A DNA stretch of 64,000 nt from an uncultured Planktomarina sp. (GTDB lineage Bacteria; Pseudomonadota; Alphaproteobacteria; Rhodobacterales; Rhodobacteraceae): the NCBI GenBank assembly GCA_905182425.1, contig CAJJBP010000007.1, forward strand, positions 124,001-188,000, written 5' to 3'. Of this stretch, positions 1-9,766 are shown piece after piece; the first letter of the stretch is position 1; every line of letters starts with the position of its first letter. The translations under genes and the position numbers were made by a program. The notes under the pieces were generated by a model. That model did not search any database. It worked only from the letters and a program-made list of their open reading frames with translations, and was not told the origin of the DNA.

Positions 1-414
1 ATCTACTGTATAGATTAAATCTTTTGGCGTACCATCAACACCATAGCGAAAATCACCAAGATCTAGTTCCATATCAATGTTTATAAATTCTTCAGAAGAG
101 CCGGTGCTTAGGCTTATAGGAATAACTTCAGGATAGATCAATTCGACCGACCCATCACCTACTTCCTGAATTTCTATTGCTGCAATTCCGGCAGTTACTA
201 TAATATTATCATCATCATAAACAATTCTAATATCTTTTGCGACCAATCTATCCCCAAAACTTTCTACCACTCCAAAGGTCACAGCTGTGCTTGGATCCAT
301 AAGCATCCACTTCTTTGTATCTGCCCAAACCTCTTCCACTGAAATATCCGAAAAAGCAGGTGCGGAAAGGCTAGAAAAGCCCAAACAAACTACACCAATA
401 AATTTATTTTTCAT
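1..414 (-). CDS. DUF2125-like secreted protein (partial, C-terminus beyond window)
   Basis: The open frame runs from an ATG at 414 to the window edge, giving 138 codons with no stop. It starts with a short basic segment (MKNKF) and a hydrophobic stretch ending in SAPAFSD, so a cleaved Sec signal peptide and a periplasmic location are likely. The mature part opens with the pattern ISVEEVWADTKKW and later has VDGTPKDLIYTVD. Both resemble the N-terminal half of the DUF2125 proteins common in Rhodobacterales, whose function is unknown. It is divergent from the enoyl-CoA hydratase-family gene at 554. The family assignment rests on memory of the pattern, not on an alignment. Confidence 0.7.
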   Translation of the reverse strand, partial: MKNKFIGVVCLGFSSLSAPAFSDISVEEVWADTKKWMLMDPSTAVTFGVVESFGDRLVAKDIRIVYDDDNIIVTAGIAAIEIQEVGDGSVELIYPEVIPISLSTGSSEEFINIDMELDLGDFRYGVDGTPKDLIYTVD

Positions 415-553
415 AAATATATTCCTTTTTAAATACCCTGCACAAAAGATACGTCTCTTGTTTGTGAAACTTCTATTGTTAATAGTCAGACAGGCAAGAG
501 TAATGTTCAAGTGATACCACTTTATATCAACGCAAGACGGATAAATTAAAATA

Positions 554-1162
554 ATGATTAAAGTTCAGCAACAAGACAAAACTACACTCATCACACTTAA
601 TCGACCAGAGAAGGCAAACGCCTTAACCGAACAAATGCTACAAGATTTGTGCAATGCTGTTGATACAGCAGAAGGGCAGCATGGACTAATCTTAACGGGG
701 AGTGGAACGGTTTTCAGCGCCGGCGCTGATCTAGAAGCCGCCAGAAACGGCCTCGCACTGTCAACTCTTTGGGAAGAATTGTCATTTAAGGTTGCACAAT
801 TCAAAGGTATGTCGATTGCAGCGCTAAACGGGACGGTTGCTGGAGGTGCAAATGGCATGGCAATTGCGTGCGATATTAGACTTGTAGCCCCACATGCTAA
901 ATTTTTCTATCCTGTTATGAAATTAGGAATTTTGCCACAAGCTTCTGACCCAATTAGGATGCAAAGGTTAATTGGGCCCGCAAAAGCAAAGTTGTTGATT
1001 ATGGCGGGGGAGAAAATTTCAGCTTCTACAGCACTAGATTGGGGTTTGGTTGATTATATTGTAGAGCCGGAAGCCCTCATTGAAGAAGCCTTCGACTTAC
1101 TTTCAGACTGCATTCATGCCGATTTTGAACACATCGACACAATCAGCAAGATGTTTAAGTAA
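554..1162 (+). CDS. Enoyl-CoA hydratase/isomerase family protein
   Basis: This 202-residue protein has the crotonase fold signatures: LNRPEKANALT near residue 15, the oxyanion-hole segment FSAGADLE near residue 54, and NGTVAGGANGMAIACDIR near residues 92-109. Family members bind acyl-CoA thioesters and stabilise an enolate, most often in fatty acid or amino acid catabolism. At 202 residues it is shorter than the usual 250-260, mainly because the C-terminal helical region is reduced. The typical hydratase glutamates are not clearly in place, so the exact reaction is open. It starts at an ATG with only a weak purine-rich leader. Confidence 0.85.
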   Translation: MIKVQQQDKTTLITLNRPEKANALTEQMLQDLCNAVDTAEGQHGLILTGSGTVFSAGADLEAARNGLALSTLWEELSFKVAQFKGMSIAALNGTVAGGANGMAIACDIRLVAPHAKFFYPVMKLGILPQASDPIRMQRLIGPAKAKLLIMAGEKISASTALDWGLVDYIVEPEALIEEAFDLLSDCIHADFEHIDTISKMFK

Positions 1163-1366
1163 ATCTTAAGGTAAGTACTAAGAGCTGATTTAGTGCTGAA
1201 ATTTTATTTTTTCACCTGAAACTTAGGGTCATAGCAAACTACCCATGTCTCACTGCAGACCAGATACATTAATTTTGATAATATATATCCCAACCACAAT
1301 ATGTTAGAATACAATTAAGTTAAAAAACTCTCTAGCCAGTTTCGATAATCACAAAGGAGCAATCCC

Positions 1367-2567
1367 ATCTTAAATTTTGATGCAGTCGTCGTAGGTTCGG
1401 GTCCATCCGGGCTAATGGCCGCTCAACAACTGTCTGAAGCAGGTCACAAGGTTGCTATTACCGAAGCAATGCCGTCGCCAGGGCGCAAGTTTTTGATGGC
1501 TGGTAAAACTGGGCTGAACCTCACTAAAAACGAAGCGGCTGATGTTTTTTTAAATCAATTCGACACACCGATACAATTGCGCCCCATGCTCGATGCATTT
1601 GGTCCAAAAGAGGTTTCGAATTTTGCTCTCGGGCATGGTCAAGACATTTTTACAGGCAGTACCGGGCGCGTCTTTCCAAAAAAGATGAAAGCCTCACCAC
1701 TTCTACGCGCTTGGGTGGAACACCTCAGTACGCTTGGGGTAACTTTCCTAAAGCGTTGCCGCTGGTCAGGACCACTAAATACAAACCATGTCCATAATTT
1801 TGAAACGCAGGAGGGCACAGTTCAAATTTCAGCCCCTGTGATGGTTCTTGCCCTCGGTGGTAGCAGTTGGTCGAAGCTGGGGTCTGATGGCGCTTGGAGT
1901 ACTTTATTCGCTACGGCAGGGATTTCCATCACCCCTTTCACAGCGGCGAATGTGGGTATGCGCATTGCATGGTCAGAGCATATGGTGCCCCATTTTGGAC
2001 AACCCTTGAAAAACATTCGCCTTTCGGTGGCAAAGAAAATGAGCAGAGGCGAGTGCGTAATAACGAGTACTGGCGTTGAGGGAGGCGCAATCTATGCTTT
2101 GGGCCGTGAGCTTCGGACAAGCCACCCACGCAGAACTTGATCTGGCACCACAGATTGAGGCAGGCCTTCTGCATGATATGTTTGCACTTCGTAATCCCAA
2201 GCAGAGCCTTGGAAACTTCCTGCGCAAATATGTAAAACTAGATGCAGCTAAACGAGCCTTGTTCTTTGAACTGACGCAGCCAACGCCACAGACACCAGAT
2301 CGAATGGTAAAGGCTGTCAAAAAATGTCAGTTACCACTTTTAGGAACACAGCCTATTGATGAAGCAATTTCAACTGGTGGTGGTGTATCTTGGAAAGACA
2401 TCTCACCCAACTTGATGTTGAACGAATATCCAGGAATATTTTGCGCCGGCGAAATGTTAGATTGGGAAGCTCCAACTGGTGGGTATCTAATCACGGCTTG
2501 TATGGCGACAGGACATTGGGCAGGAGCGGCAGCGGCTCGTTATGCTTCTGACAAAGTTTTTTTATAA
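1367..2567 (+). CDS. HI0933/BaiN-like FAD-dependent oxidoreductase, frameshifted
   Basis: The N-terminus has a dinucleotide-binding motif (VVVGSGPSGLMAAQ). It is followed by GRKFLMAGKTGLNLT, typical of the HI0933/YhiN (BaiN) flavoproteins, and GAIYALG. The C-terminal half contains ISTGGGVSWKDIS and a final APTGGYLITACMATGHWAG segment that closes the FAD site. The frame breaks between about 2108 and 2140: the first part ends at a stop at 2140 while the protein resumes in another frame at AELDLAPQIEAG. The start is also odd. A good ribosome site (AAAGGAG, 1353-1359) precedes FDAVVVG, but no ATG/GTG/TTG lies in frame there; the codon at 1367 is ATC. A sequencing error or true decay are both possible. 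The physiological substrate is unknown. Confidence 0.8.
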
Positions 2568-3127
2568 GCAGCCCGGTCTTTGCACCTCTTTATGTAAACA
2601 CTTAAGGCGACCGTGGGCGCAGGAAATTTAGCAACAAAGGCCCAGTTGAAACAATGCACCGCCAGAATATCGGCAATCGTGAACACATCACCCATCAAGT
2701 ATTCACCCTGCAGGCGCTCTTCTAAACGCGCCAAACTTCTTTGATATTCCCATTTCATAACTGGCTTCACAGCTTTTGCCCGCCTATTTTCCGGATTGAT
2801 AAATGAGTTTTTTGCGGCAACCCACAACAGCGAATCAAACTCCTCAATTAAAAAATTAATATGACCATCAAGCCTCAGTCTATCAATTGATCCCGCAGGG
2901 AACGTCAAGCTGTTATGGCGGTCTGCAAGGAATGTGATGATTGCTACACTGTCTGGCAAGGCTTCTCCATCAATAATCAAAGCGGGGACTTTGCCAGTAT
3001 CCAGACGTGATTTTACATCTGCAGAACCTGGGGCTGCCCGGATTTGCTCATAGTCAAGACCCAGTTCATTAAGAGCCCAAATGACGCGGAAAGTACGATT
3101 TTTTGTGGTTCCCAAAACTGTGTACAT
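2540..3127 (-). CDS. Glutathione S-transferase family protein
   Basis: This 195-residue protein has an N-terminal thioredoxin-like domain with KVPALIIDGEALPDSVAIITFLADRH, where VPAL carries the cis-proline and PDSVAI is the glutathione-contacting segment. A helical C-terminal domain follows (GDVFTIADILAVHCFNWA, an N-capping motif typical of GSTs). The start ATG directly follows the stop codon of holA, so the two are probably co-transcribed. The 3' end overlaps the convergent flavoprotein gene by 28 bases. Role is presumably detoxification or thiol redox chemistry; the substrate cannot be told from sequence. Confidence 0.85.
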   Translation of the reverse strand: MYTVLGTTKNRTFRVIWALNELGLDYEQIRAAPGSADVKSRLDTGKVPALIIDGEALPDSVAIITFLADRHNSLTFPAGSIDRLRLDGHINFLIEEFDSLLWVAAKNSFINPENRRAKAVKPVMKWEYQRSLARLEERLQGEYLMGDVFTIADILAVHCFNWAFVAKFPAPTVALSVYIKRCKDRAAYKKTLSEA

Positions 3128-4153
3128 TCATCTCTTTCCCATCATAGATAACCGGATGAAACAGCGCTCAACCAAAGCCATTTGTGGTGCAGTTTGACCA
3201 GCTGAACGTAACTTCAAATCTGTTTCAAGTAAAATATGGATCGCCTGCTCCAGGCGCACTGAACCCCAACCCATAGCCTGTTTTTGCATTCGATCGCGGC
3301 GTGGTCCATAAACTGGTGGTCTTAATTTGCTTAACCCTGAAGATAGACCTCCAGGATCACATGTCGCAGCGTGCAACATTCTAAAATATCGCAGAGCGGC
3401 AATACATAGACCCGTAGCACTACCACCTTGGGCAAGAACTCGGTGAAGTACAGGTGATAGCCCATGAGCATCGCCATCCCCAACAAGTACGATCACATCA
3501 TCAAGCTGCGCCTCAGTTGATTGTGGGGCGCATTTTTCAACATTATCGATAGTCACGGGTCCGGCTTCCGTCATACAATACAAAGATAACTTTTCTAAGA
3601 ATTGGGCAAAATCGCCTGGGTCCAAAGCCTTTGAAAGATCTCCAATCGCATCACGCGCTTCAGACCTCAGCTCACCAAGGCCAACCTTCGCCATTGCTGC
3701 TTCAACTTCGGCACGCGAAAGTGGTTCATCATATATGCCCACGGCCAAAGCATTCGAGTGTGCCTCAAAGGCTTTACGAATCTTTGAAGTCGGTTTCATG
3801 GGACCACCAATCACAACTATTTGAGCATCACCTGGCAGCCAATCTTTAAGGGCAGCTAATACAGAGCCGGCACAATTTTCATTTGCGTCTTCCACAAGTA
3901 CAACCCTTGGTCCCGGAAAAAATCCAACTGCTTTAATAGCATCATTCAAAGCCACAGAATCACGTCGTAATTCTGAACCCTGAATACGAGTGAGCCGCAT
4001 CTCCTCTTCACCTGCTCGTCCGATTAGACCTTTCACTAATGTCTGCCGCTTTAAAGCAACACGCATTGCATTAGCACCATAAATCAGGACACCTGTTTTC
4101 TTCGGGTCTGGGTTAGCAAAAGCCCTAAGAGCATCTCGTGCTGAAAGTTTCAT
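3128..4153 (-). CDS. holA: DNA polymerase III subunit delta
   Basis: This 341-residue protein begins [23 protein letters not shown], as in alphaproteobacterial HolA. It has VVLVEDANENCAGSVLAAL, GGPMKPTSKIRKAFE and the conserved ALRYFRMLH stretch in the collar region. HolA opens the beta sliding clamp as part of the clamp loader at the replication fork. It overlaps lptE by four bases (ATGA) and lies in a leuS-lptE-holA-GST operon, the usual arrangement in Rhodobacterales. Length matches the family (about 340). Confidence 0.92.
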   Translation of the reverse strand: MKLSARDALRAFANPDPKKTGVLIYGANAMRVALKRQTLVKGLIGRAGEEEMRLTRIQGSELRRDSVALNDAIKAVGFFPGPRVVLVEDANENCAGSVLAALKDWLPGDAQIVVIGGPMKPTSKIRKAFEAHSNALAVGIYDEPLSRAEVEAAMAKVGLGELRSEARDAIGDLSKALDPGDFAQFLEKLSLYCMTEAGPVTIDNVEKCAPQSTEAQLDDVIVLVGDGDAHGLSPVLHRVLAQGGSATGLCIAALRYFRMLHAATCDPGGLSSGLSKLRPPVYGPRRDRMQKQAMGWGSVRLEQAIHILLETDLKLRSAGQTAPQMALVERCFIRLSMMGKR

Positions 4154-4626
4154 GATCCAAATGTCGCTAACAAACGGGCGTTTAATTGGTCACCAAGTAT
4201 GACCATCAATCGATCCTCAGCGTCACGTTTGGACTGTTCAGTTGCGAGTGTCGTACCAGTGGATGAGTAACTCGTAAATGAAGTCTCAGTCGTCTCCAAA
4301 ATCTTACTGCCGTTCGCATCAATCAACGAGTAATCTAATGTCCCTATCAGACTGAACCGGTCGGTCTCCTGTGCAGCAGAGACGACAGCCGCTTTTTGGT
4401 CAATTCTTAGCGTGAATAGCAAATTATACTTGCGGTTTAAGGCGCGCCCTAAACGCCCTTCGAGATGGCGAACAAGTTCAAACTCAACTCGGTTAGTCGG
4501 TGCTTGGACAAAAACCGAATTACGGAACTTTTCACCTTGAGAAGCAGGTCCTTTCATCGGCAAAAAACCGCAGCCCGAAAGCGCTGTGAAGCCAAAAAGA
4601 AACCTACGTCGATCAGATAACCACAT
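4150..4626 (-). CDS. lptE: LPS assembly lipoprotein LptE
   Basis: This 158-residue protein has a signal sequence ending in a lipobox (TALSGC, Cys about residue 19), so it should be lipidated and sorted to the outer membrane. The rest is a small alpha/beta protein with [21 protein letters not shown] and a repeated beta pattern ending [11 protein letters not shown]. LptE plugs the LptD barrel that inserts lipopolysaccharide. The start overlaps the 3' end of leuS by 14 bases and the stop overlaps holA by four. Operon position between leuS and holA supports the call as strongly as the sequence does. Confidence 0.88.
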   Translation of the reverse strand: MWLSDRRRFLFGFTALSGCGFLPMKGPASQGEKFRNSVFVQAPTNRVEFELVRHLEGRLGRALNRKYNLLFTLRIDQKAAVVSAAQETDRFSLIGTLDYSLIDANGSKILETTETSFTSYSSTGTTLATEQSKRDAEDRLMVILGDQLNARLLATFGS

Positions 4627-7172
4627 TTACGATACGCCCAGGAACAACAATAAGCTTCTTAGGTGTAGCACCACCCAGTGCCTTCAGCACAGCTTTATTC
4701 TTTAGAACCAGCACTTCAAGCTCATCTTTGCTTATATTTTTTGACACCAATATTTCATCACGCCGTTTACCGTTTATCTGGATCGGCAACGTCATTTCGT
4801 CTTCAACGAGTAAAGGCCGGGTCTGGAACTGGCCAACATGCGTTTGCAATAAGACCCTCACCACCCTGATGCATCCAAATATCTTCTGCAACATGTGGTG
4901 TCATCGGAGACATTAACTGTGCCAAGATCATAATGGCATCACGTTGTGTTGCATAATCTGCCTTTGATTTTCCCAATGTTGCAGTGATTCCATACAGTTT
5001 TGCTATTGCTGCATTAAATCCAAAGCTTTCGAGGGCAAGCGTCACCTCTTGGATCGTTTTATGTACGGCTCGCAGTAATTCCTTACCACCCTCTCCCGGC
5101 ACATTTCGATCCATTTTTGTTATCTTGTCAGACATTAACCAAACACGGTTAAGGTGTTTAAAGGCAGCTTCTGCACCGGAGGCAGTCCATTCAACGTCTC
5201 GCTCAGGAGGACTATCAGACAGCACGAACCAGCGAGCCGTATCAGCGCCGTAGCTTTTAATAATATTTACTGGATCAACAACATTGTTTTTTGATTTTGA
5301 CATTTTAGCAGAAGGTACAATCGTAACCTCCGAACGATCTAATTTCAAAAAAGCTCTGCCATCGCGCAAATCAACATCTTCGGGATAATGGTAAACTGGA
5401 CGTTCATCTTTTCCATCACTTTTGTAGATTGCATGTGTGACCATGCCCTGAGTAAACAGCGCATCAAATGGCTCAATCGCAGTTTTGGGAAGATGTCCAC
5501 AAATCTGCATCGCACGCGCAAAAAAGCGGGAATAAAGCAGGTGCAAAATTGCATGCTCAATACCACCAATATACTGGTCAACATTCATCCAGTAACTAGC
5601 TTCATCCAAGTCCGTTGGTGTGACTGCATTTGGAGCGGTGAAGCGCGCATAATACCACGAGGAATCCACAAATGTATCCATTGTATCTGTTTCCCGCAGT
5701 GCATCCGCACCACAGGCAGGACATTTGCAGTTTCGCCAAGTGGGGTGGCGATCAAGTGGATTTCCAGGGATGTCAAACGTCACATCGTCCGGCAAACGAA
5801 TGGGTAAATTCTTCTTTTTCTCAGGCACAATTCCACAGGCATCACAATGCACTACAGGGATAGGGCAGCCCCAATATCTCTGCCGACTCAAGCCCCAATC
5901 GCGAAGACGATATTGCGTTTTTCCAGTTCCAAGTCCATTGGCTTCTGCCCAGTCCACCGTAGCGTCAATTGCCTCCTGGCCAGTTGCAATATCTAAGCCT
6001 GCAGGTTGGTTTACCCAACGCACTTTCTCAGATTTTGCAGGTATAAAAGCCACATCCTCGACAGGAGCACTATTATCGAGAGCAAAAAAGGTATTAATCA
6101 CAGGAAGACGGTATTTTCTTGCAAAATCAAGATCGCGCTGATCGTGAGCGGGGCAAGCAAATATTGCCCCAGTCCCGTAGTCCATCATGACAAAATTAGC
6201 GACCCAAACCGGCAGTGGCTTTCCTCCAAGGGGGTTTTCAACGGTTAAACCAGTATCAAATCCCTTCTTCTCAGCCTTTTCCATCGCAGCTTCAGTTGTA
6301 TCCATTTTTTTACATTTGGCACAAAAGTCAGCCAAATCAGTATTTTGCACCGCCAAACTTTCGGTCAATGGATGGTTTGGTGCCAAACCTATGAAAGACG
6401 CACCAGCCAAAGTGTCTGGCCGCGTGGTATAAACGATAATCTCTGAACACTCTTCTCGAGGACAAGTCAGTGAAAAGGTCATGTCCAAGCCGCGTGACTT
6501 ACCAATCCAATTTTCCTGCATCAAGCGCACTTTTGCAGGCCAATTCTCTAGATCATCCAAAGCACCTAAAAGCTCTTCAGACATGGACGAAATATTGAAA
6601 AACCACTGGGTTAATTCACGTCGCTCAACCTCAGCGTTTGAACGCCAGCCTTTTCCATCTATAACCTGTTCATTGGCCAGAACAGTCATATCAACTGGAT
6701 CCCAGTTAACCATCGCATTTTTGCGGTAGACCAAATCATTGGCCAACATGTCAATAAACAGAGCTTGCTGTTGTCCGTAATATTCAGGATCACACGTCGC
6801 AAATTCGCGGGACCAGTCGATCGAAAGGCCCAGAGGTTTCATCTGCTCTCGCATTATATCGATATTTGCGTAGGTCCATTCTTTTGGGTGCCCACCAATT
6901 GCCATTGCAGCATTCTCGGCCGGCATACCAAATGCGTCCCAACCCATAGGGTGTAATACATTATGACCTGTTGAAAGCTTATATCGCGCAATTACATCAC
7001 CCATTGTATAATTGCGAACATGGCCCATGTGGATCCGACCAGAAGGATATGGAAACATCTCCAAAATATAGTATTTTGGACGATTTGCTGAAGCTATAGC
7101 CTTAAAAGTTTCGCTTTTAGTCCAAGCCGCTTGCCATTTGGCTTCGATTTCAGCGGGTGTATAGCTCGACAT
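4613..7172 (-). CDS. leuS: Leucyl-tRNA synthetase, one frameshift near the 3' end
   Basis: This is a class I synthetase of about 853 codons. The HIGH-type motif is in [16 protein letters not shown] near residue 40 and the KMSKS loop ([14 protein letters not shown]) near residue 625. The CP1 editing domain has [21 protein letters not shown], and [10 protein letters not shown] is in the catalytic core. The start chosen is the ATG at 7172 ([10 protein letters not shown]), preceded by AGAGGA; an upstream in-frame ATG at 7211 lacks a ribosome site. The frame breaks at about 4806-4820: one frame ends at [10 protein letters not shown], while the C-terminal domain ([18 protein letters not shown] to the end) continues one frame over. 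Because the enzyme is essential, this is almost certainly a sequence error. Confidence 0.96.
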
Positions 7173-7301
7173 GGAATGTCCTCTTTGTGCGTACTTTACA
7201 ACTTTGCCCAACGTGGCACAGAGCTACCCATACTTTGGTTTGACAAGGTTTTCCAGGGCTAGCATTTAGCAATTGAAGGTTGTTATTTATAGTTAGCACA
7301 A

Positions 7302-7328
7302 AAAAAGGCGGCCCTAGGGCCGCCTTTA
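7302..7328 (-). terminator. Intrinsic terminator of the porin gene
   Basis: A perfect inverted repeat AAAGGCGGCCC/GGGCCGCCTTT at 7304-7326 is followed, on the minus strand, by a run of seven T. It sits 20 bases after the porin stop codon. It is the strongest terminator in the window and separates the porin from leuS. Confidence 0.93.
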
Positions 7329-7347
7329 AATAAACTAGATTTACTAT

Positions 7348-8364
7348 TTAGAATGCAAAGCTAAGAGATACGGTTGTACCTACAGCGTTGTCTTCAGCAG
7401 GGTTCTGGTCAACTGCTTCTGCGTAGACTGCGCCGAATGAAGCGCCACCACCTAGGTCGTATGCGGCTTCTACATATGTGTTAGACGCATCATCAAAGCC
7501 TCCACCTAGTGAAAGCGCACCTAAGCCGTATGCACCATTTGCGGCGAAATCGCCAGCTGCAGTGTATTCTAGGTCAGCGGACAAGTCGCCTGCAGCCCAA
7601 GCAGCCGTGAATGATGTGCCAGCATCGCTGTCATATTCAACACCAACTTCAGTTGCACCAGCAGTGTAACCAACAGTAAGAACTGAAACGCTTGCTTCAT
7701 CTGTCGCAAGACCAATAGAAGCACCAGCCAAAGGAACAGTAACAGATGCGTCCCAAAGTTCATCGCCCGCAATTGAGGCAAGTGCTACTGCGACGTCCAG
7801 ACCTTGAACGGTTGTTCCAACTGAAACAACGTAGTCATCACCAGCCAGAGCAAGACCAACATTAGCGCCACCCAAAGCTGCAGTCGCACCTATCTCAAGT
7901 GAATCAGCGTCCATTTGTTCGCCAGCTTCGTTTGCAACGGAAATGTAAACCGTTGCGTCACCAAGGCCCAATTGTGCTGTGAAGCCTTGTGCGACGCCTT
8001 CGTCACCGGCACCGATTGCATAATCATCGCTTGCTGCGGAGAAACCTGCACCGTGCAGATCTGTACCAAATGTCAGGCTAACAGCATCGCTTGAAAGAGA
8101 TACGTTACCCATTGAAGCTGCACCGGCACCGCTGTCTGCTGCTTCGACTGTTATAGAAGCCGATGCTGTGTAACCGTTATCTAATGCTGCAGACATACCC
8201 AAAGTTGCTTCAGCGCCATATGTAAAGCCTGTATCTGAGTTGCTATCAACGTTAGCTGCACCAGACAGCGTTACGCCATGGGCGTGGTGTGCATCGTGGG
8301 CGTCAGCAGCGGCGAAACCAGCGGTCATCACCAAAGCTGTCGAAGTAAGAAGAATGTGTTTCAT
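7348..8364 (-). CDS. Outer-membrane porin (Rhodobacter type)
   Basis: The protein has 338 residues from the ATG at 8364, which is preceded by GAGGG; the longer open frame upstream has no ribosome site. A signal peptide (MKHILLTSTALVMTAGFAAADA) precedes a histidine-rich HDAHHAHG stretch and then alternating beta-strand patterns rich in Gly, Ala, Asp and aromatic residues. It ends in VGTTVSLSFAF with a terminal phenylalanine, the BAM recognition signature of outer-membrane barrels. It is acidic and matches the gram-negative porin family of Rhodobacterales. The gene is monocistronic, with a long leader region to 8520 and its own strong terminator, consistent with high expression. The extra His-rich tip after the signal peptide could bind metal, but that is inference. 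Confidence 0.92.
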   Translation of the reverse strand: MKHILLTSTALVMTAGFAAADAHDAHHAHGVTLSGAANVDSNSDTGFTYGAEATLGMSAALDNGYTASASITVEAADSGAGAASMGNVSLSSDAVSLTFGTDLHGAGFSAASDDYAIGAGDEGVAQGFTAQLGLGDATVYISVANEAGEQMDADSLEIGATAALGGANVGLALAGDDYVVSVGTTVQGLDVAVALASIAGDELWDASVTVPLAGASIGLATDEASVSVLTVGYTAGATEVGVEYDSDAGTSFTAAWAAGDLSADLEYTAAGDFAANGAYGLGALSLGGGFDDASNTYVEAAYDLGGGASFGAVYAEAVDQNPAEDNAVGTTVSLSFAF

Positions 8365-8616
8365 GTTTTTCCCTCGTGTTTTGTAATCAAAAATAGAACA
8401 CTCGGCCAGGACGTACCTTGGCAAGTATTGGAGCATTAATGGCTTCTCAAACGACCTTCGGTCAAGCCGCCGTGCAGCAATTCGGTTAGGTTGCGCTAAG
8501 ATGGTGCACAGATGCCACACACTGCTTCATGATTTACATCATTATGCAAATTTCTGACGATGACAACAGCGCCTTAACTCTTTAATTGTCTAAACAGAAA
8601 TTACACAGGAAAAAAT

Positions 8617-9279
8617 ATGTCTCTTTTACAGGTCTCTGACGAAATTTCGAATGCCTGCCTAAAGGCTGGGCGTCCCTTAAAAACGGTTGAGTTGATTGCC
8701 GTGTCCAAAGTTCAACCCAATGACCGCGTTTTGGCAGTTCTGGAGCAGGGCCACAGAATTTTCGGTGAGAACCGTGTTCAAGAAGCAGAAGGAAAATGGA
8801 CTGCGTTTAAAGAAACCTTTTTAGATGTGAAATTACATCTTCTCGGCCCTCTTCAAACTAACAAAACGCGAGCTGCATTGGAATTGTTTGATTGTATTCA
8901 TTCTTTGGATCGACCTAAGCTCGCTAAGAGCATAGCTCGTATTGCTCAAGAAATTGGATATTGCGCTTCGTTATTTGTGCAGGTCAACACAGGCCTAGAG
9001 GACCAAAAAGCCGGCATCAACCCCACCGATGTCGATGATTTCATTGCCAACTGTCGTTTGATGGATTTACCTGTTGTGGGCCTTATGTGCATCCCCCCAA
9101 CTGCTGAGGAGGCCAGCTTGCATTTTGCGCTTCTGGCAAAATTGGCTGAGCGAAATGGTATTGATCAGTTATCAATGGGCATGTCTGGCGATTTCGGAAA
9201 GGCAATCTCATTTGGTGCTACCCATGTTCGGGTAGGATCAGCTATTTTTGGTGCTCGAGTTGCTCCAGTCCCTAGCTAA
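8617..9279 (+). CDS. YggS/PLPBP family pyridoxal phosphate-binding protein
   Basis: This 220-residue protein folds as a single alanine-racemase-like barrel. The cofactor lysine lies in LIAVSKVQP (near residue 30), followed by FGENRVQEAEGKW, HLLGPLQTNKT, and at the end LSMGMSGDFGKAISFGATHVRVGSAIFG, which holds the phosphate of PLP. Family members act in vitamin B6 and amino acid homeostasis and have no known catalytic activity. The gene is divergent from the porin and convergent with the L,D-transpeptidase at 9272, overlapping it by eight bases. Length and motifs are normal. Confidence 0.93.
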   Translation: MSLLQVSDEISNACLKAGRPLKTVELIAVSKVQPNDRVLAVLEQGHRIFGENRVQEAEGKWTAFKETFLDVKLHLLGPLQTNKTRAALELFDCIHSLDRPKLAKSIARIAQEIGYCASLFVQVNTGLEDQKAGINPTDVDDFIANCRLMDLPVVGLMCIPPTAEEASLHFALLAKLAERNGIDQLSMGMSGDFGKAISFGATHVRVGSAIFGARVAPVPS

Positions 9280-9766
9280 TAATTAAGCATGTTCCAATTT
9301 TTACCCGCTTTGATAACCAAATCATATCATACCGGCTCATTGCGATGCAACCTGCCGTTCGAGCCGAGGGTCTACGCCATTGATGCACAAATATTGCAGA
9401 TCCCTGCCCTGGGATAGAATTTGGCCAGTTCCAATCCGTAGTCATAACAATATCATACTGCGGGTCACTACGACGTAGCGCCTCGTGGCTTGCGTAGAAA
9501 GGCGCACGGCACAGATGATTGTACAACGGGTGATCTGGATCATCACACCATAGATCACCCAGCCCTATAGGGTTCGCCCAGGCTGAAGGTGCCGACAATC
9601 GATCGGGGCGATAATAAAGGCCCGTAATGTGATGTACCCCACGGGGAGTTGCGCCGTCACCTTCGACTTTTTTGTCTGTAACTCCAGAACGGCCACAATT
9701 TGCTGGAATTTGTCGCCCAAATGCCCGTAGTCGACCAGCAACGTAAAACATCTCATTGAGAATCAC
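9272..9766 (-). CDS. L,D-transpeptidase family protein
   Basis: This 164-residue protein carries the YkuD-type signature: GDGATPRGVHHI near residue 36, and the catalytic segment IFVHQWRRPSARTAGCIAMS near residues 125-144, with His and Cys in the expected order. No signal peptide or lipobox is visible. The basic N-terminus (FYVAGRLRAFGRQIPANCGRSGV) is typical of a short Rhodobacterales subfamily. Family enzymes cross-link peptidoglycan or attach proteins to it. It overlaps ribA by four bases (ATGA), so the two share a transcript, although no functional link is evident. Confidence 0.82.
   Translation of the reverse strand: MILNEMFYVAGRLRAFGRQIPANCGRSGVTDKKVEGDGATPRGVHHITGLYYRPDRLSAPSAWANPIGLGDLWCDDPDHPLYNHLCRAPFYASHEALRRSDPQYDIVMTTDWNWPNSIPGQGSAIFVHQWRRPSARTAGCIAMSRYDMIWLSKRVKIGTCLIIS

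Noticed and set aside
287-514. 75-codon plus-strand open frame
   Set aside because: Antisense to the signal-peptide-bearing DUF2125-like gene and without a ribosome site.
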